Below are positions 25,070 through 34,230 of a stretch of 64,000 bases of DNA, in pieces; position 1 is the first letter of the stretch, and every line of letters starts with the position of its first letter. The notes under the pieces were generated by a model. That model made no database searches and had not been told where the DNA came from. It saw only the letters and a program-made list of their open reading frames with translations. The DNA comes from Gemmatimonadaceae bacterium. Lineage in GTDB: Bacteria > Gemmatimonadota > Gemmatimonadetes > Gemmatimonadales > Gemmatimonadaceae. The position numbers and the translations under genes are program-made. The DNA lies in NCBI GenBank assembly GCA_016720905.1, contig JADKJT010000029.1, forward strand, positions 406,006 through 470,005, written 5' to 3'.

Positions 25070-26397
25070 TGGTAGTATTCAAGTCCGAGGTGAGTGATCT
25101 GCTCCTCACCCATCAGGTGACGGAGCGTGTTCTTCAACTTGGTCTGCTGAATGAAAAGATCATGCTCGGGCTGCAATCCCGGAGCGGCCTGTGGCGACTT
25201 GTAATAGAAGCTTAACCATTCCTGAATCCCCTTCATGCCGGCGCGCTTGGCAAAGTCGCTGAACAGCGCGAGGTCGAGCACCATCGGGGCCGCCAGAATG
25301 GAGTCGCGGCACAGGAAGTTCACCTTGATTTGCATCGGGTAGCCCAGCCACCCCTTAATGTCGATGTTGTCCCAGCCTTCCTTGTTGTCGCCGCGGGGCG
25401 GATAGTAGTTGATGCGCACCACATGCGAGAAATCCTTGTAGAGCTCCGGATAGATCTCCGGCTGCAGGATGTTGTGCAGCACCGACAGCTTCGACTCTTC
25501 CTTGGTCTTGAACGACGCCGGATCATCGAGGACTTCGCCGTCGCGGTTGCCGAGAATGTTCGTGGAATACCAGCCCTCGAGTCCCAGCATGCGCGCCTTG
25601 AGGCCCGGGGCGATGATCGTCTTCATCCACGTCTGGCCGGTCTTGAAATCCTTGCCGGAAATCGGGATACCGCGCTCGATCGCGAGTTCCGTGAGCGCCG
25701 GAAAATCGGCGGACAGATTGGGCGCACCGTTGCAGTATGGGAGCCCCTCCATGATGGCCGCGTAGGCGTACAGCATGCTCGGCGCAATGGCGTCATCATT
25801 GGATTCCATCGCCGCTTCGAACGCGGCCAGCGTCTGATGCTGCGGACCGGCCTTGATGTACGTCTCGGTGGATCCCGTCCAGACCATGACGCCGCGCGTG
25901 CAGCCGTTGGACGTCATCACGTTGCGGATGTCGGCGCGAATCTGTTCGGCCAGATCCCGCTTGTTCTTGCCCGTCTTCACATTGGTCGCGCCGTGAATGC
26001 GCGTGACGTACCGGCTTTCGAACACCGCCGGCATCGGCTTGATGGTCTTCAGGAAATCGGCAATCGGATCGATGTCCGACTTCTCCAGCACGCCCGCGCG
26101 GGTGGCTGCGGTGAAGGCATCGTCGGGAATGGGATCCCAGGCACCGAACACAATATCGTTGAGCGCCGCCAGTGGCACGAAATCGCGGATGAACGGGCTG
26201 CGCGCTTCGGTGCGCTTGCCGAGGCGGATCGTCGCCATCTGGGTCAACGAGCCGATCGGCGTGGAGAGTCCACGGCGAACCCGTTCGACGCCGGCAATGA
26301 ACGTGGTGGCAACAGCGCCGAGACCCGGCGTGAAGATGGCCAGCTTCCCCGTGGCGGGGACGACGGACCCGGGGGTGCCGCGATTCGATTCGGTCAC
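25066..26397 (-). CDS. ino1: Inositol-3-phosphate synthase
   Basis: From a GTG at 26397 (GTGA overlap with the CDP-alcohol gene) the product has 443 residues, as expected for the bacterial or eukaryote-like enzyme. Motifs include VWTGSTETYIKAGP, GAPNLSADFPALTELA, GIPISGKDFKTGQTWMKT and CRDSILAAPMVLDLALF. It converts glucose 6-phosphate to myo-inositol 3-phosphate using NAD. With the adjacent CDP-alcohol phosphotransferase this suggests synthesis of phosphatidylinositol phosphate. The frame is open to 26736, but that region lies inside the neighbour. Confidence 0.94.
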   Translation of the reverse strand: MTESNRGTPGSVVPATGKLAIFTPGLGAVATTFIAGVERVRRGLSTPIGSLTQMATIRLGKRTEARSPFIRDFVPLAALNDIVFGAWDPIPDDAFTAATRAGVLEKSDIDPIADFLKTIKPMPAVFESRYVTRIHGATNVKTGKNKRDLAEQIRADIRNVMTSNGCTRGVMVWTGSTETYIKAGPQHQTLAAFEAAMESNDDAIAPSMLYAYAAIMEGLPYCNGAPNLSADFPALTELAIERGIPISGKDFKTGQTWMKTIIAPGLKARMLGLEGWYSTNILGNRDGEVLDDPASFKTKEESKLSVLHNILQPEIYPELYKDFSHVVRINYYPPRGDNKEGWDNIDIKGWLGYPMQIKVNFLCRDSILAAPMVLDLALFSDFAKRAGMKGIQEWLSFYYKSPQAAPGLQPEHDLFIQQTKLKNTLRHLMGEEQITHLGLEYYQ

Positions 26398-27026
26398 TTC
26401 GCTTGTTCTCCCTGTGCGGTGGTCGTGCGGTAGACATAGAGCATACGCTGCACCGCAGTGATCCATGCGGTCACCGAGAGCAGCGTGACGATAACGGCAA
26501 GCACCCACCCATTGAGGGCAAGTCCGAAAAACGCCTGCGGCGCGGACAGCAGCGTGATGCGCTCCGGTCGCTGCAGCAGGCCAACGCGCGCGTCGAGACC
26601 AAGTCCTTCGGCCCGGGCACGGGTGTACGATGTCAGAAAGGTCCCGACAAGTCCGAACAGCGTAATGATCAGCAGCGGATCGCTGCGGTGGACGGGACTG
26701 GTGGCATAGAACACCACCAGTCCACCCATCAGACATCCATCGGCGACCCGATCGAGCGTCGAGTCATAGAAGGCGCCAAACGTGGAACTCCGACCCGTGC
26801 GTCGCGCCACAGTGCCGTCCAGCACATCGAAGACGGCGGTCAGCCCCAGAAACCATCCCCCAGTCATGATATGACCGGTCGCGAAGATGCCGCCGGCCGT
26901 GATCGTGCAGAGCGTGCCGACCGTGGTGATGGTATTCGGATGCACTCGCCGGCGCACGAGCCAGGCGGCCAGGGGTTCGATGACCCGCAAGTAGCCGCGT
27001 ATGATCGCGTTCCAGAGTGAGAGCAT
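26394..27026 (-). CDS. CDP-alcohol phosphatidyltransferase, probable phosphatidylinositol-phosphate synthase
   Basis: The 210-residue protein has the family motif D-G-x2-A-R-x8-G-x3-D-x3-D as DVLDGTVARRTGRSSTFGAF followed by YDSTLDR. About six hydrophobic segments surround it. The enzyme exchanges CMP on CDP-diacylglycerol for an alcohol at the inner membrane. Its ATG lies after a terminator-like hairpin, and ino1 begins inside its stop codon. I infer inositol 1-phosphate as acceptor from that coupling; glycerol 3-phosphate (PgsA) is the alternative. Confidence 0.85.
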   Translation of the reverse strand: MLSLWNAIIRGYLRVIEPLAAWLVRRRVHPNTITTVGTLCTITAGGIFATGHIMTGGWFLGLTAVFDVLDGTVARRTGRSSTFGAFYDSTLDRVADGCLMGGLVVFYATSPVHRSDPLLIITLFGLVGTFLTSYTRARAEGLGLDARVGLLQRPERITLLSAPQAFFGLALNGWVLAVIVTLLSVTAWITAVQRMLYVYRTTTAQGEQAK

Positions 27027-27059
27027 GTCGTGGGCTGCGGTTCGTTTGGCGGAAAACGA

Positions 27060-27089
27060 CCGCGGGACGAGGCGTGCCTCGTCCCGCGG
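27060..27089 (-). terminator. Strong hairpin after namZ
   Basis: A perfect 13-bp stem (CCGCGGGACGAGG) with a 4-base loop lies 60 bases past the namZ stop. On the minus strand it is followed by TCGTTTT. This is a likely rho-independent terminator separating namZ from the phospholipid genes. The rest of 27027-27148 shows nothing else. Confidence 0.65.
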
Positions 27090-27148
27090 CGCCGCTGGGC
27101 CGCTCGAAGTGGCAGGGCCAGCCCTACAAAACTAGGACCGCCGACGCA

Positions 27149-28540
27149 TCAACGGTAGAGATGAATTCTCCGCGCGTCCCGTTCGAAGGCCACGACGGCC
27201 GGCAACTGTCGATCCATGACGGCGTCAGGATCTGCGCCGGCGAGGATCGATTCCCGCACGCGGGAAGAGCCCATACGCAAGTCAAAACCGCTGGCCGTGA
27301 TACGCAGACTGTCCTTCTGGATACGACTGAGGGCCCAGAGGATGGCCGCGCCGATGCGGGCCGGCTGCACCCGGTCGCGGTCGGTCACTTCAATCCGCAC
27401 GCCCGGAATGGACTGCCCGCCGTACTTGCCATCGCCCGGCTGGTTGGGGGTAAATCGTTCGGCCCGAAAACGCACGCCGCTCAGGGACAGGTCTTCCAGC
27501 AACTGCACCAGCGTGTCAGCCCGCAGCCAGGGGGCGCCGAAGCGCTGAAACGGCTCGGAAGTGCCGCGACCCACTGACAAATTGCTCGATTCGAACGGCA
27601 CCAGCGCTGGATACAGGAGCGCATTGACCAAATGCGGCAGATTCGGCGATGGTCGTACCCAGGAAATCGACGTTTCGTCGAACCACATCTGGCGACGCCA
27701 GTTGCGCATCGGCACCACCGTCAGGCGCGTACCGAGCTTGAGCTGCACCTGAAACAGTCTGGCCAACTCACCCATGGTGAGCCCGTGCCGGAGCGGCATC
27801 GGGTATAAGGCAAACCCGTTGCCCGGACGATCGGCCGTCGGCTCGTTCGGATTGGCGAGGGCGGAATCCAGTACGGCGCCCTCCGTGCGGGATCCCGTAA
27901 TGGGATTGGGTCGATCGAGGACCAGCACCGGAATGCTTCGGCGCTCGCCGGCCTTCATGGCAAAGAGCATGACGCCGACGTACGTCCAGGTGCGCGTGCC
28001 GATGTCCTGCAAATCGACCACCAACACATCCACGTCCTTCAGCAGGCTGTCCGGGGGGGCGATGGTGCTGCGCTGATAGAGCGAGTACACGACCAATCCG
28101 GTCTTCAGGTCGGTATCATCGGCGAGGTTTGGCTTGTCGGCGGTCCCATTCGCCCCATGCTCCGGCGCAAAAAGCCTCACCAGCTTCACCCCTGCCCGCT
28201 GGGCGCGGGGGTCGGTGGCCAACAGGTCGATCGTGCGCCGTCCCTTCTCATCGACGCCGGTCTGATTCGTGATGAGCGCCACGCGCTTGCCAGCGACCAG
28301 CTTGATGCTATCGTCCAGCAACACCGTGATGCCGAGTCGGACCTTGCGGTTCCCGCGAAAGGGCATACCGTCGATGCCGTCGTCGGGCATCGGTCCATTG
28401 TCCGGGGGGCCATTCGAGGCGCACGCCGCCGCGAACATCCCCAGAGCGAGTACGACCGCACGCCGAATCAACCGGTCTCGCTGTTCCTTTCGACGCACCT
28501 GCGCCGACACGCGTTCCAGCCCGCTTTCCCGATGCGTCAC
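27149..28540 (-). CDS. namZ: Exo-beta-N-acetylmuramidase NamZ (DUF1343 family)
   Basis: From a GTG at 28540, with GGAGG five bases upstream, the product has 463 residues. A signal ends FAAACASN, probably lipidated. The mature protein has the DUF1343 order: ALITNQTGVDEKGRRTIDLL, LVRLFAPEHG, DVLVVDLQDIGTRTWTYVG, LDRPNPI and PSPNLPHLVNALLYPALVPF. Family members release MurNAc from the non-reducing end of peptidoglycan fragments outside the cell. It is divergent from nagZ-amiE, whose Bacillus counterparts cluster with namZ. Confidence 0.9.
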   Translation of the reverse strand: MTHRESGLERVSAQVRRKEQRDRLIRRAVVLALGMFAAACASNGPPDNGPMPDDGIDGMPFRGNRKVRLGITVLLDDSIKLVAGKRVALITNQTGVDEKGRRTIDLLATDPRAQRAGVKLVRLFAPEHGANGTADKPNLADDTDLKTGLVVYSLYQRSTIAPPDSLLKDVDVLVVDLQDIGTRTWTYVGVMLFAMKAGERRSIPVLVLDRPNPITGSRTEGAVLDSALANPNEPTADRPGNGFALYPMPLRHGLTMGELARLFQVQLKLGTRLTVVPMRNWRRQMWFDETSISWVRPSPNLPHLVNALLYPALVPFESSNLSVGRGTSEPFQRFGAPWLRADTLVQLLEDLSLSGVRFRAERFTPNQPGDGKYGGQSIPGVRIEVTDRDRVQPARIGAAILWALSRIQKDSLRITASGFDLRMGSSRVRESILAGADPDAVMDRQLPAVVAFERDARRIHLYR

Positions 28541-28606
28541 GCAGTCCTCCGATTGATGCCGACGCGCCACACTGGCGAATCGGTCCCGCTTCCCCGCCAA
28601 CACACG

Positions 28607-30478
28607 ATGGACCAGCGCCCCTACCCGCACTCCGTCTTCGACCTCGTGTCCCGACGCGCCCTGCCCGCGACCCTCGCGCTGTGCATCAGCTGCGCCGGTG
28701 CCGGTCGCCCCGGGCACCAGACCCCTCACCCACCGAGCGCGCCCGGCCTACTGTCTCTCGCACCCGGCACGCCGCTTCCCGAGGCCCATCGCCGCTGGAT
28801 TGACCGCACACTGACCTCGCTCACCTTGCGCGAGCGCGTCGCCCAGATGGTCATGATCTGGGTCCTTGGAGATTACACGAACGCACGCGAACCGGGCTAC
28901 CTCAAACTCGTCGATCAGGTGAAACGCGAGGGCGTGGGCGGCCTGGTGATGTCGCTGGGCTCGCCCATCGAAGTGGCCGAGAAGGTCAATAGCCTGCAGC
29001 GCGTCGCGCGCATTCCGCTGCTCGTGGCCAGCGATGTCGAGCCAGGGCTGGGGCGACTTGAAGGTGGGGTGTTCGTGACATCCGCGTACTCGGCCGGATC
29101 GGCCACTGTGCTGCCCAGCAACATGGCCATCGGTGCCGCGAACAGCGAGACGGAGGCCGAGGCCATGGGGCAGATCACGGGACGCGAAGCCCGCGCCGTT
29201 GGCATTCACATGGCGTTTGCGCCAGTGGTGGACGTCAACAACAACCCGTCGAATCCGGTGATCAACACGAGATCATTCGGTGAGGATCCGCAGCGTGTCG
29301 CCGCACTCTCCGCCGCGTTCATTCGCGGCCTGCAGCACGCCGGCGTCGCCGCCACCGCCAAGCACTTCCCCGGCCACGGCGACACCGATACCGACTCGCA
29401 TCTTGGATTGCCGGTGATTTCGGTGCCGCGCCAGCGTCTCGATGAAATCGAGTTGGTGCCGTTTCTCGCGTCGATACAGGCGGGGGCCGCCGGCATGATG
29501 ACGGCGCACATCGCCCTTCCAATCGCCTATGGCGACAGCACCCCAGCGACCTTGTCGGCACGCATCATGCTCGGCCTGTTGCGCGATACGCTTCGTTTTC
29601 GCGGTGTGACCGTCACCGATGCCATGACCATGGAAGGGATCGCGAAGGGGTACGGCATCGAAGAAAGCAGTATTCGTTCCGTCGAAGCCGGAGACGACGT
29701 GCTGCTGATGCCGCCGGATGTCACGCGCGCCATCACCGCCATCGTCGGTGCCGTTGAGTCGGGTCGCATTCCCGCCACACGGATCGACGAGAGCGTGCGC
29801 CGCATCCTCGAACTCAAACTGCGCACGGGCGCGGTCAGCCGCCCGCTCGTGTCACTGGACGTCCTTCGCGATTCCGTGGGTTCACCGGAGCATCGGCAGC
29901 AAGCACAGCAGGTGGCCGATCACGCCATCACGCTCCTGCGCGATCGGGATGCGTTGCTGCCGATTGCCACCACCGCCTCCGTGCACGTGATCACATTCGC
30001 CCCCGATAACGATCCGCTCTCGGGAACATGGTTTGCCGGTGAGATGCGGTTGGGCGGCGCGCGCGTTCGCACCACGCGACTCTCTCCCCGTGCCGGTCAG
30101 GCCGAACTGGATTCGTTGACAGTCGACGCGACGCGTGCCGATCGCGTGGTGGTGTACACCTATACACGCACACTCGAAGGCGATGGGCGCCTGGCGATTC
30201 CCGCGGCGATCGCCCGTTTCGTAAGCGGACTGGCAGAGAGCGGCAAACTGGTGGTCGTCGCCGGTGGCAACCCTTACCAAATTCGACAGATGCCCCAGAT
30301 TCCGAGTTACCTGGTGACCTACGGGCGCGGTGAAGCACTGGAGCGCGCCGCCGCGCGCGCCGTCATGGGTCGCATCGGCATCAGTGGTCACACTCCGGTA
30401 TCACTGCCCGGATACTTCTCGCGGGGTGAGGGCCTGATGCGCGCGTCCGGCGCACTCCCCTCCGGAAACAAACGATGA
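28607..30478 (+). CDS. nagZ: Beta-N-acetylhexosaminidase, GH3 family (NagZ)
   Basis: From ATG 28607 the product has 623 residues. After a signal (RRALPATLALCISC) comes the GH3 barrel: NTRSFGEDPQRVAALSAAFI, AKHFPGHGDTDTDSHLGLPV with the Asp-His dyad of NagZ, and VTDAMTMEGI with the nucleophile Asp. A C-terminal domain of about 200 residues follows. It removes GlcNAc from peptidoglycan fragments. The signal points to the periplasm, as in Bacillus NagZ rather than cytoplasmic E. coli NagZ. No ribosome-binding site is clear; ATGs at 28556 and 28532 are alternatives. Confidence 0.9.
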   Translation: MDQRPYPHSVFDLVSRRALPATLALCISCAGAGRPGHQTPHPPSAPGLLSLAPGTPLPEAHRRWIDRTLTSLTLRERVAQMVMIWVLGDYTNAREPGYLKLVDQVKREGVGGLVMSLGSPIEVAEKVNSLQRVARIPLLVASDVEPGLGRLEGGVFVTSAYSAGSATVLPSNMAIGAANSETEAEAMGQITGREARAVGIHMAFAPVVDVNNNPSNPVINTRSFGEDPQRVAALSAAFIRGLQHAGVAATAKHFPGHGDTDTDSHLGLPVISVPRQRLDEIELVPFLASIQAGAAGMMTAHIALPIAYGDSTPATLSARIMLGLLRDTLRFRGVTVTDAMTMEGIAKGYGIEESSIRSVEAGDDVLLMPPDVTRAITAIVGAVESGRIPATRIDESVRRILELKLRTGAVSRPLVSLDVLRDSVGSPEHRQQAQQVADHAITLLRDRDALLPIATTASVHVITFAPDNDPLSGTWFAGEMRLGGARVRTTRLSPRAGQAELDSLTVDATRADRVVVYTYTRTLEGDGRLAIPAAIARFVSGLAESGKLVVVAGGNPYQIRQMPQIPSYLVTYGRGEALERAAARAVMGRIGISGHTPVSLPGYFSRGEGLMRASGALPSGNKR

Positions 30479-31680
30479 ATCGTTCGGTCGACTCCATCCG
30501 GATTCTCGTGCGGACGCTCGGCGTCTCGACGGTGCTGCTGGGCGCGTGCGCGTGGGGGTTTGGCGCCACGCACCTTTCCCGCGATCCAGCGGTCGATGCG
30601 CTGCGGGCGCGCACGGTTCGTGATTCCATCACCGTGGTGCTGCAGCGCGCCGTGGCGGACGGCGCGTTTCCGGGCGCCTATGCCGCCGTGGGAACCGCGC
30701 GCGGCGTCATTGCCGAAGTCGGCGTGGGCCGACTCGACGCCGATGACCATCAGCGCCCGGACGCCTCCACCATCTGGGATCTCGCGTCGCTCACCAAGGT
30801 CGTCGGTACGACCACCGCGGTGATGCAACTGGTCCAGCAAGGCAAAGTGGCGCTCGATTCGCCGGTCGTTCGCTATCTCCCGGACTGGAAGGCCCCCGGC
30901 GCGGCGGGGATCACCGTGCGGAACCTGCTGACACATTCCAGCGGGCTGCCGGCCTGGCGTCCTTTCTACAAGGAAGCGACGTCGTCGGCGGATGCCTTGC
31001 TCAAACTCTACGCGACCGCACCCGATACCGTACCCGGCGTGCGGTTCCTGTACAGCGATCTCGGTTTCATCCTGCTGGGCAAGATGGTCGAGCGCGTCAG
31101 CGGTGAACCGCTGGCCCAGTACGACACGGCGCACGTGTTCGGACCGCTGCACATGCGTGACACGCGGTATCTCCCGCCCAACGCGTGGCGGCGTCGTATC
31201 GCCCCAACCGAGCAGGACCCGTGGCGACAGCGCCATCTTCGTGGCGAGGTCCATGACGAGAATGCCGCCATGCTGGGGGGCGTGTCAGGGCACGCCGGCC
31301 TGTTCGCCAGCGGGCGCGATCTGGTGCGATTCGCACGCATGTACCTCAATCACGGGACCCTCGACGGAACCCGGATCCTGGACTCTGCCACGGTCGCCGC
31401 GCTGACCCGTATGCAGGACAGTACGGTGTCGCGCCGGGCGCTGGGCTGGGAGACCCCCACCGGTGGTAATTCAGCGGGTCACCGGATGTCGGCGGCCGCG
31501 TTCGGACACACCGGATTCACCGGCGGCTCGCTCTGGATGGAGCCTCGCGACGGGATCTTCGTGCTGCTGTTGACGAACCGGGTGAATCCGACCCGTGAAA
31601 ACCGGAAGATCGCCTCGGTACGAGTCGACGTGGCGGACGCCGCCCTCGGGGCGTGGCGCAGCACCCGAGGGGGGAACTGA
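30475..31680 (+). CDS. amiE: Serine beta-lactamase-fold hydrolase, probable N-acetylmuramyl-L-alanine amidase AmiE
   Basis: The 401-residue lipoprotein (VLLGAC lipobox) has the class C serine-hydrolase motifs: SLTK (active Ser, WDLASLTKVVG), YSD in FLYSDLGFILLGKM, and HTG in AFGHTGFTGGSLW. Its ATG overlaps the nagZ stop as ATGA. In Bacillus the third gene of the nagZ-amiE-namZ cluster (YbbE/AmiE) is this family and cleaves the peptide from MurNAc. The amidase function is inferred from that synteny; DD-carboxypeptidase or esterase activity cannot be excluded. Confidence 0.82.
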   Translation: MNRSVDSIRILVRTLGVSTVLLGACAWGFGATHLSRDPAVDALRARTVRDSITVVLQRAVADGAFPGAYAAVGTARGVIAEVGVGRLDADDHQRPDASTIWDLASLTKVVGTTTAVMQLVQQGKVALDSPVVRYLPDWKAPGAAGITVRNLLTHSSGLPAWRPFYKEATSSADALLKLYATAPDTVPGVRFLYSDLGFILLGKMVERVSGEPLAQYDTAHVFGPLHMRDTRYLPPNAWRRRIAPTEQDPWRQRHLRGEVHDENAAMLGGVSGHAGLFASGRDLVRFARMYLNHGTLDGTRILDSATVAALTRMQDSTVSRRALGWETPTGGNSAGHRMSAAAFGHTGFTGGSLWMEPRDGIFVLLLTNRVNPTRENRKIASVRVDVADAALGAWRSTRGGN

Positions 31681-31715
31681 CGGTCGTGGGGAACTCCTGG
31701 CGGGCGTGGGGTTTC

Positions 31716-31744
31716 TTGAAGGGGAGCGATCCACTCGTTATTTT
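31716..31744 (+). promoter_or_regulatory. Putative promoter of the A-type carrier gene
   Basis: TTGAAG (31716-31721) and TATTTT (31739-31744) lie 17 bases apart, in the only AT-rich patch of the amiE-iscA gap. The leader would be about 115 nt and contains a possible TGCCCG...CGGGCA pairing. Confidence 0.4.
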
Positions 31745-31863
31745 TCGACTAGCCATCCGTGACCTGCCCGCTCGGACGCCGCGCCTGCGGTGAACCGGAC
31801 GGGCAAGCACTTACACAGATCGATCTTCGGTCACGCTGACCACTATCGATTCGGAGAGACACA

Positions 31864-32220
31864 ATGAGCACGATGCAGCAACCCGAGGTGATGGTCGTGA
31901 TCACGCCGGTCGCCGCCGTCGAAGTTCGCAAGTTCATGGAAGCTGAGGGTGTGACGGCCGAACAGGGCGGTCTGCGAGTCTCGGTGATGCCTGGCGGCTG
32001 CAGCGGCTTCAAGTACGGGCTGGTCATTGAAGACAAGATGGCCGACGATGATCTGGTGGTCGCCAACGACGGCTTCAACGTGTTCGTCGACCCGTTCTCC
32101 GCCCAGTACCTTTCCGGCACCGTCATCGACTACACCACTTCGATGCAGGGATCGGGATTCACCTTCAAGAATCCCAACTCGACCGGCGGCTGCGGCTGCG
32201 GGAGTTCCTTCTCGGCGTAA
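31864..32220 (+). CDS. A-type iron-sulfur cluster carrier (IscA/SufA/ErpA-like)
   Basis: The 118-residue protein has the three conserved cysteines of A-type carriers at 46 (PGGCSGFKYGL), 110 and 112 (GGCGCGSSFSA). It binds and transfers Fe-S clusters to apoproteins. A good ribosome-binding site (GGAGAG) precedes the ATG. The gene sits between amiE and nagB but has its own promoter candidate and is followed by a 12-bp hairpin, so it need not belong to the amino-sugar operon. Confidence 0.93.
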   Translation: MSTMQQPEVMVVITPVAAVEVRKFMEAEGVTAEQGGLRVSVMPGGCSGFKYGLVIEDKMADDDLVVANDGFNVFVDPFSAQYLSGTVIDYTTSMQGSGFTFKNPNSTGGCGCGSSFSA

Positions 32221-32282
32221 CCCCCGGCCGGTCGGGACCACGCCGCTGTCGGCGCCCGATCGCCAGACCAATCCAGAATTTG

Positions 32283-32316
32283 CAGGCCCGCGCCCTCGTC
32301 TGATGGCGCGGGCCTG
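32283..32316 (+). terminator. Perfect 12-bp hairpin between the Fe-S carrier and nagB
   Basis: CAGGCCCGCGCC pairs perfectly with GGCGCGGGCCTG around a 10-base loop. It lies 63 bases after the carrier stop and 15 bases before the nagB ATG. There is no T-run, so it could be a terminator, a pause or attenuation element, or a translation control element for nagB. Confidence 0.55.
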
Positions 32317-32331
32317 TGCACATTCCCCACC

Positions 32332-34218
32332 ATGTCTTCTTCTCATTTTGCGCCCGGCAGTGCCAACAGCACGTCGCGCGAACGCATCCGCACCGTCGTC
32401 GTCGACTCGCATGATGATCTGGCCCGGGAAGTGGCGGGCCGCATCGCCACCCTGATGCGTGCGCGCGAGGCCGAAGGGCGTCGCGTGGTGCTGGGTCTGG
32501 CCACCGGTTCGACACCCATCGGCGTCTACCGCGAACTCATTCGCCTGCATCGCGATGAGCAACTGAGCTTTCGCCATGTGACCTCGTTCAATCTGGACGA
32601 ATACTGGCCGATGCGATCCGACAGCATCCACTCGTATCATCGCTTCATGTGGGAGAATCTGTTCGCCCACGTGGACATTGACGCGAGCCATGTGCACATC
32701 CCCGATGGGAACTGGACGCGCGAGCGCATCGACGAATCGTGTCGCGACTACGAGGCCGCGATCGTCGCCGCCGGCGGCATCGATTTCCAGCTGCTGGGCA
32801 TCGGCAAGACAGGACATATCGGGTTCAACGAGCCGGGGTCGGGCGAGGGCAGTCGCACGCGACTGATTCACCTCGACAGTGTCACGCGTCGCGATGCCTC
32901 GGCCGATTTCTTCGGTGAGGCGAACGTGCCGCGCGAAGCGATCACGATGGGTATCGCGACCATTCTGGCTGCGCGCGAGATCGCCATTCTCGCCACCGGC
33001 GAGCACAAGTCCGGCATCGTGCGGCGCGCGGTCGAGGGCGAGATCGACCGCGCCGTCGCGGCGACGTTTCTGCAGCGCCACCCGAACACCACGTTTTATC
33101 TCGACGAGAGCGCGTCGGCCGAACTCACGCGCATCGCGACCCCGTGGTTGCTCGATGAAATCGACTGGGATGACGCGCTGGAACTTCGTGCGGTGACCTG
33201 GCTGGCCAAGCAGACGGGCAAGGCCATCCTGAAACTCACGGAACACGATTACGCCGAGCACCAGCTGTCGTCGCTCGTCTCGCGGCACGGCACGCCGGGC
33301 GCCGTCAACGGCATGGTGTTCAACGCGCTCGGCGCGAAAATCCGGGGCAAGAGCAAGCTGCCACGCGGACAGCGTGTCATTTGCTTCTCACCGCATCCGG
33401 ATGACGATGTGATCTCGATGGGAGGAATTCTCCGCAAGTTCGTGGAGAACGAGAACGACATCACGGTGGCGTACATGACCAGCGGCAATATTGCCGTATT
33501 CGACCACGATGTCCGTCGCTATATCGATTTTCTCGAACGCCTCGACTATGAACGGGTGAGCGAAGGGTCGGCGTCGCGTCGATTGGCGACGACGGTACGG
33601 GCGTTCCTGGACAGCAAGGCACCGGGCGCGGTGGATATCGCCGAGGTGCAGGACATCAAGCGTCTCATTCGCGAATCGGAGGCCGTCAGTGGCATTGAGG
33701 TGATGGGACTTGGCCGCCAGCACGCGCGTTTCCTCAACTTGCCGTTCTATCAGACGGGCAAAGTGCGGAAGGACCCGATCGGACCGGCCGATGTCGAGAT
33801 TGTCGCGCAGCTGCTGCGCGCCGAACGTCCGGAAATCGTCTTTGTCGCCGGTGATCTCTCCGACCCGCATGGGACCCATCGCATGTGCAAGGAAGCGATC
33901 GATGCGGCGATGGACGAGGTGTATGACGGAACGGCCAGCGCGCCGACCCGTCCGCAGGTCTGGCTGTATCGCGGCGCATGGCAGGAGTGGCCGGTGACCG
34001 AGGCAACCGTCCTCTGCCCGATGTCGCAGGAAGAATTGACGCTCAAGATCCAGGCGATCTTCAAGCATCAGTCACAGAAGGATTCGATGCCCTTCCCCGG
34101 TCAGGATGAACGGGAGTTCTGGCAGCGGGTCGAACAACGGAATAAGTCGACGTCCGCCGAACTCGATCAACTGGGACTGGCAGAGTACTTCGCTATGGAA
34201 GCGTATGTCATCGTCTAA
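32332..34218 (+). CDS. nagB: Glucosamine-6-phosphate deaminase fused to a PIG-L/LmbE deacetylase-like domain
   Basis: At 628 residues this is far longer than E. coli NagB (about 266). Residues 20-280 are NagB: GLATGSTPIGVYREL, SFNLDEYWPM with Asp89, and GKTGHIGFNEPGS with His162 and Glu167. From about 345 a PIG-L/LmbE domain begins with the zinc motif CFSPHPDDDVISMGG (355-359) and continues to DLSDPHGTHRMCKEA. NagB turns GlcN-6-P into fructose 6-phosphate and ammonia. PIG-L proteins remove N-acetyl groups from GlcNAc conjugates, so the fusion could act on GlcNAc-6-P in two steps. Similar long forms occur in Bacteroidota. Confidence 0.92.
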   Translation: MSSSHFAPGSANSTSRERIRTVVVDSHDDLAREVAGRIATLMRAREAEGRRVVLGLATGSTPIGVYRELIRLHRDEQLSFRHVTSFNLDEYWPMRSDSIHSYHRFMWENLFAHVDIDASHVHIPDGNWTRERIDESCRDYEAAIVAAGGIDFQLLGIGKTGHIGFNEPGSGEGSRTRLIHLDSVTRRDASADFFGEANVPREAITMGIATILAAREIAILATGEHKSGIVRRAVEGEIDRAVAATFLQRHPNTTFYLDESASAELTRIATPWLLDEIDWDDALELRAVTWLAKQTGKAILKLTEHDYAEHQLSSLVSRHGTPGAVNGMVFNALGAKIRGKSKLPRGQRVICFSPHPDDDVISMGGILRKFVENENDITVAYMTSGNIAVFDHDVRRYIDFLERLDYERVSEGSASRRLATTVRAFLDSKAPGAVDIAEVQDIKRLIRESEAVSGIEVMGLGRQHARFLNLPFYQTGKVRKDPIGPADVEIVAQLLRAERPEIVFVAGDLSDPHGTHRMCKEAIDAAMDEVYDGTASAPTRPQVWLYRGAWQEWPVTEATVLCPMSQEELTLKIQAIFKHQSQKDSMPFPGQDEREFWQRVEQRNKSTSAELDQLGLAEYFAMEAYVIV

Positions 34219-34230
34219 CGAGAACGCGGC

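Noticed and set aside
25330..26433. 367-codon plus-strand open frame opposite ino1
   Set aside because: It mirrors a strongly conserved enzyme, and no ribosome-binding site or domain supports it.
31843..33288. 481-codon minus-strand open frame opposite the Fe-S carrier and nagB
   Set aside because: Antisense shadow of two well-supported genes, with no recognisable protein.
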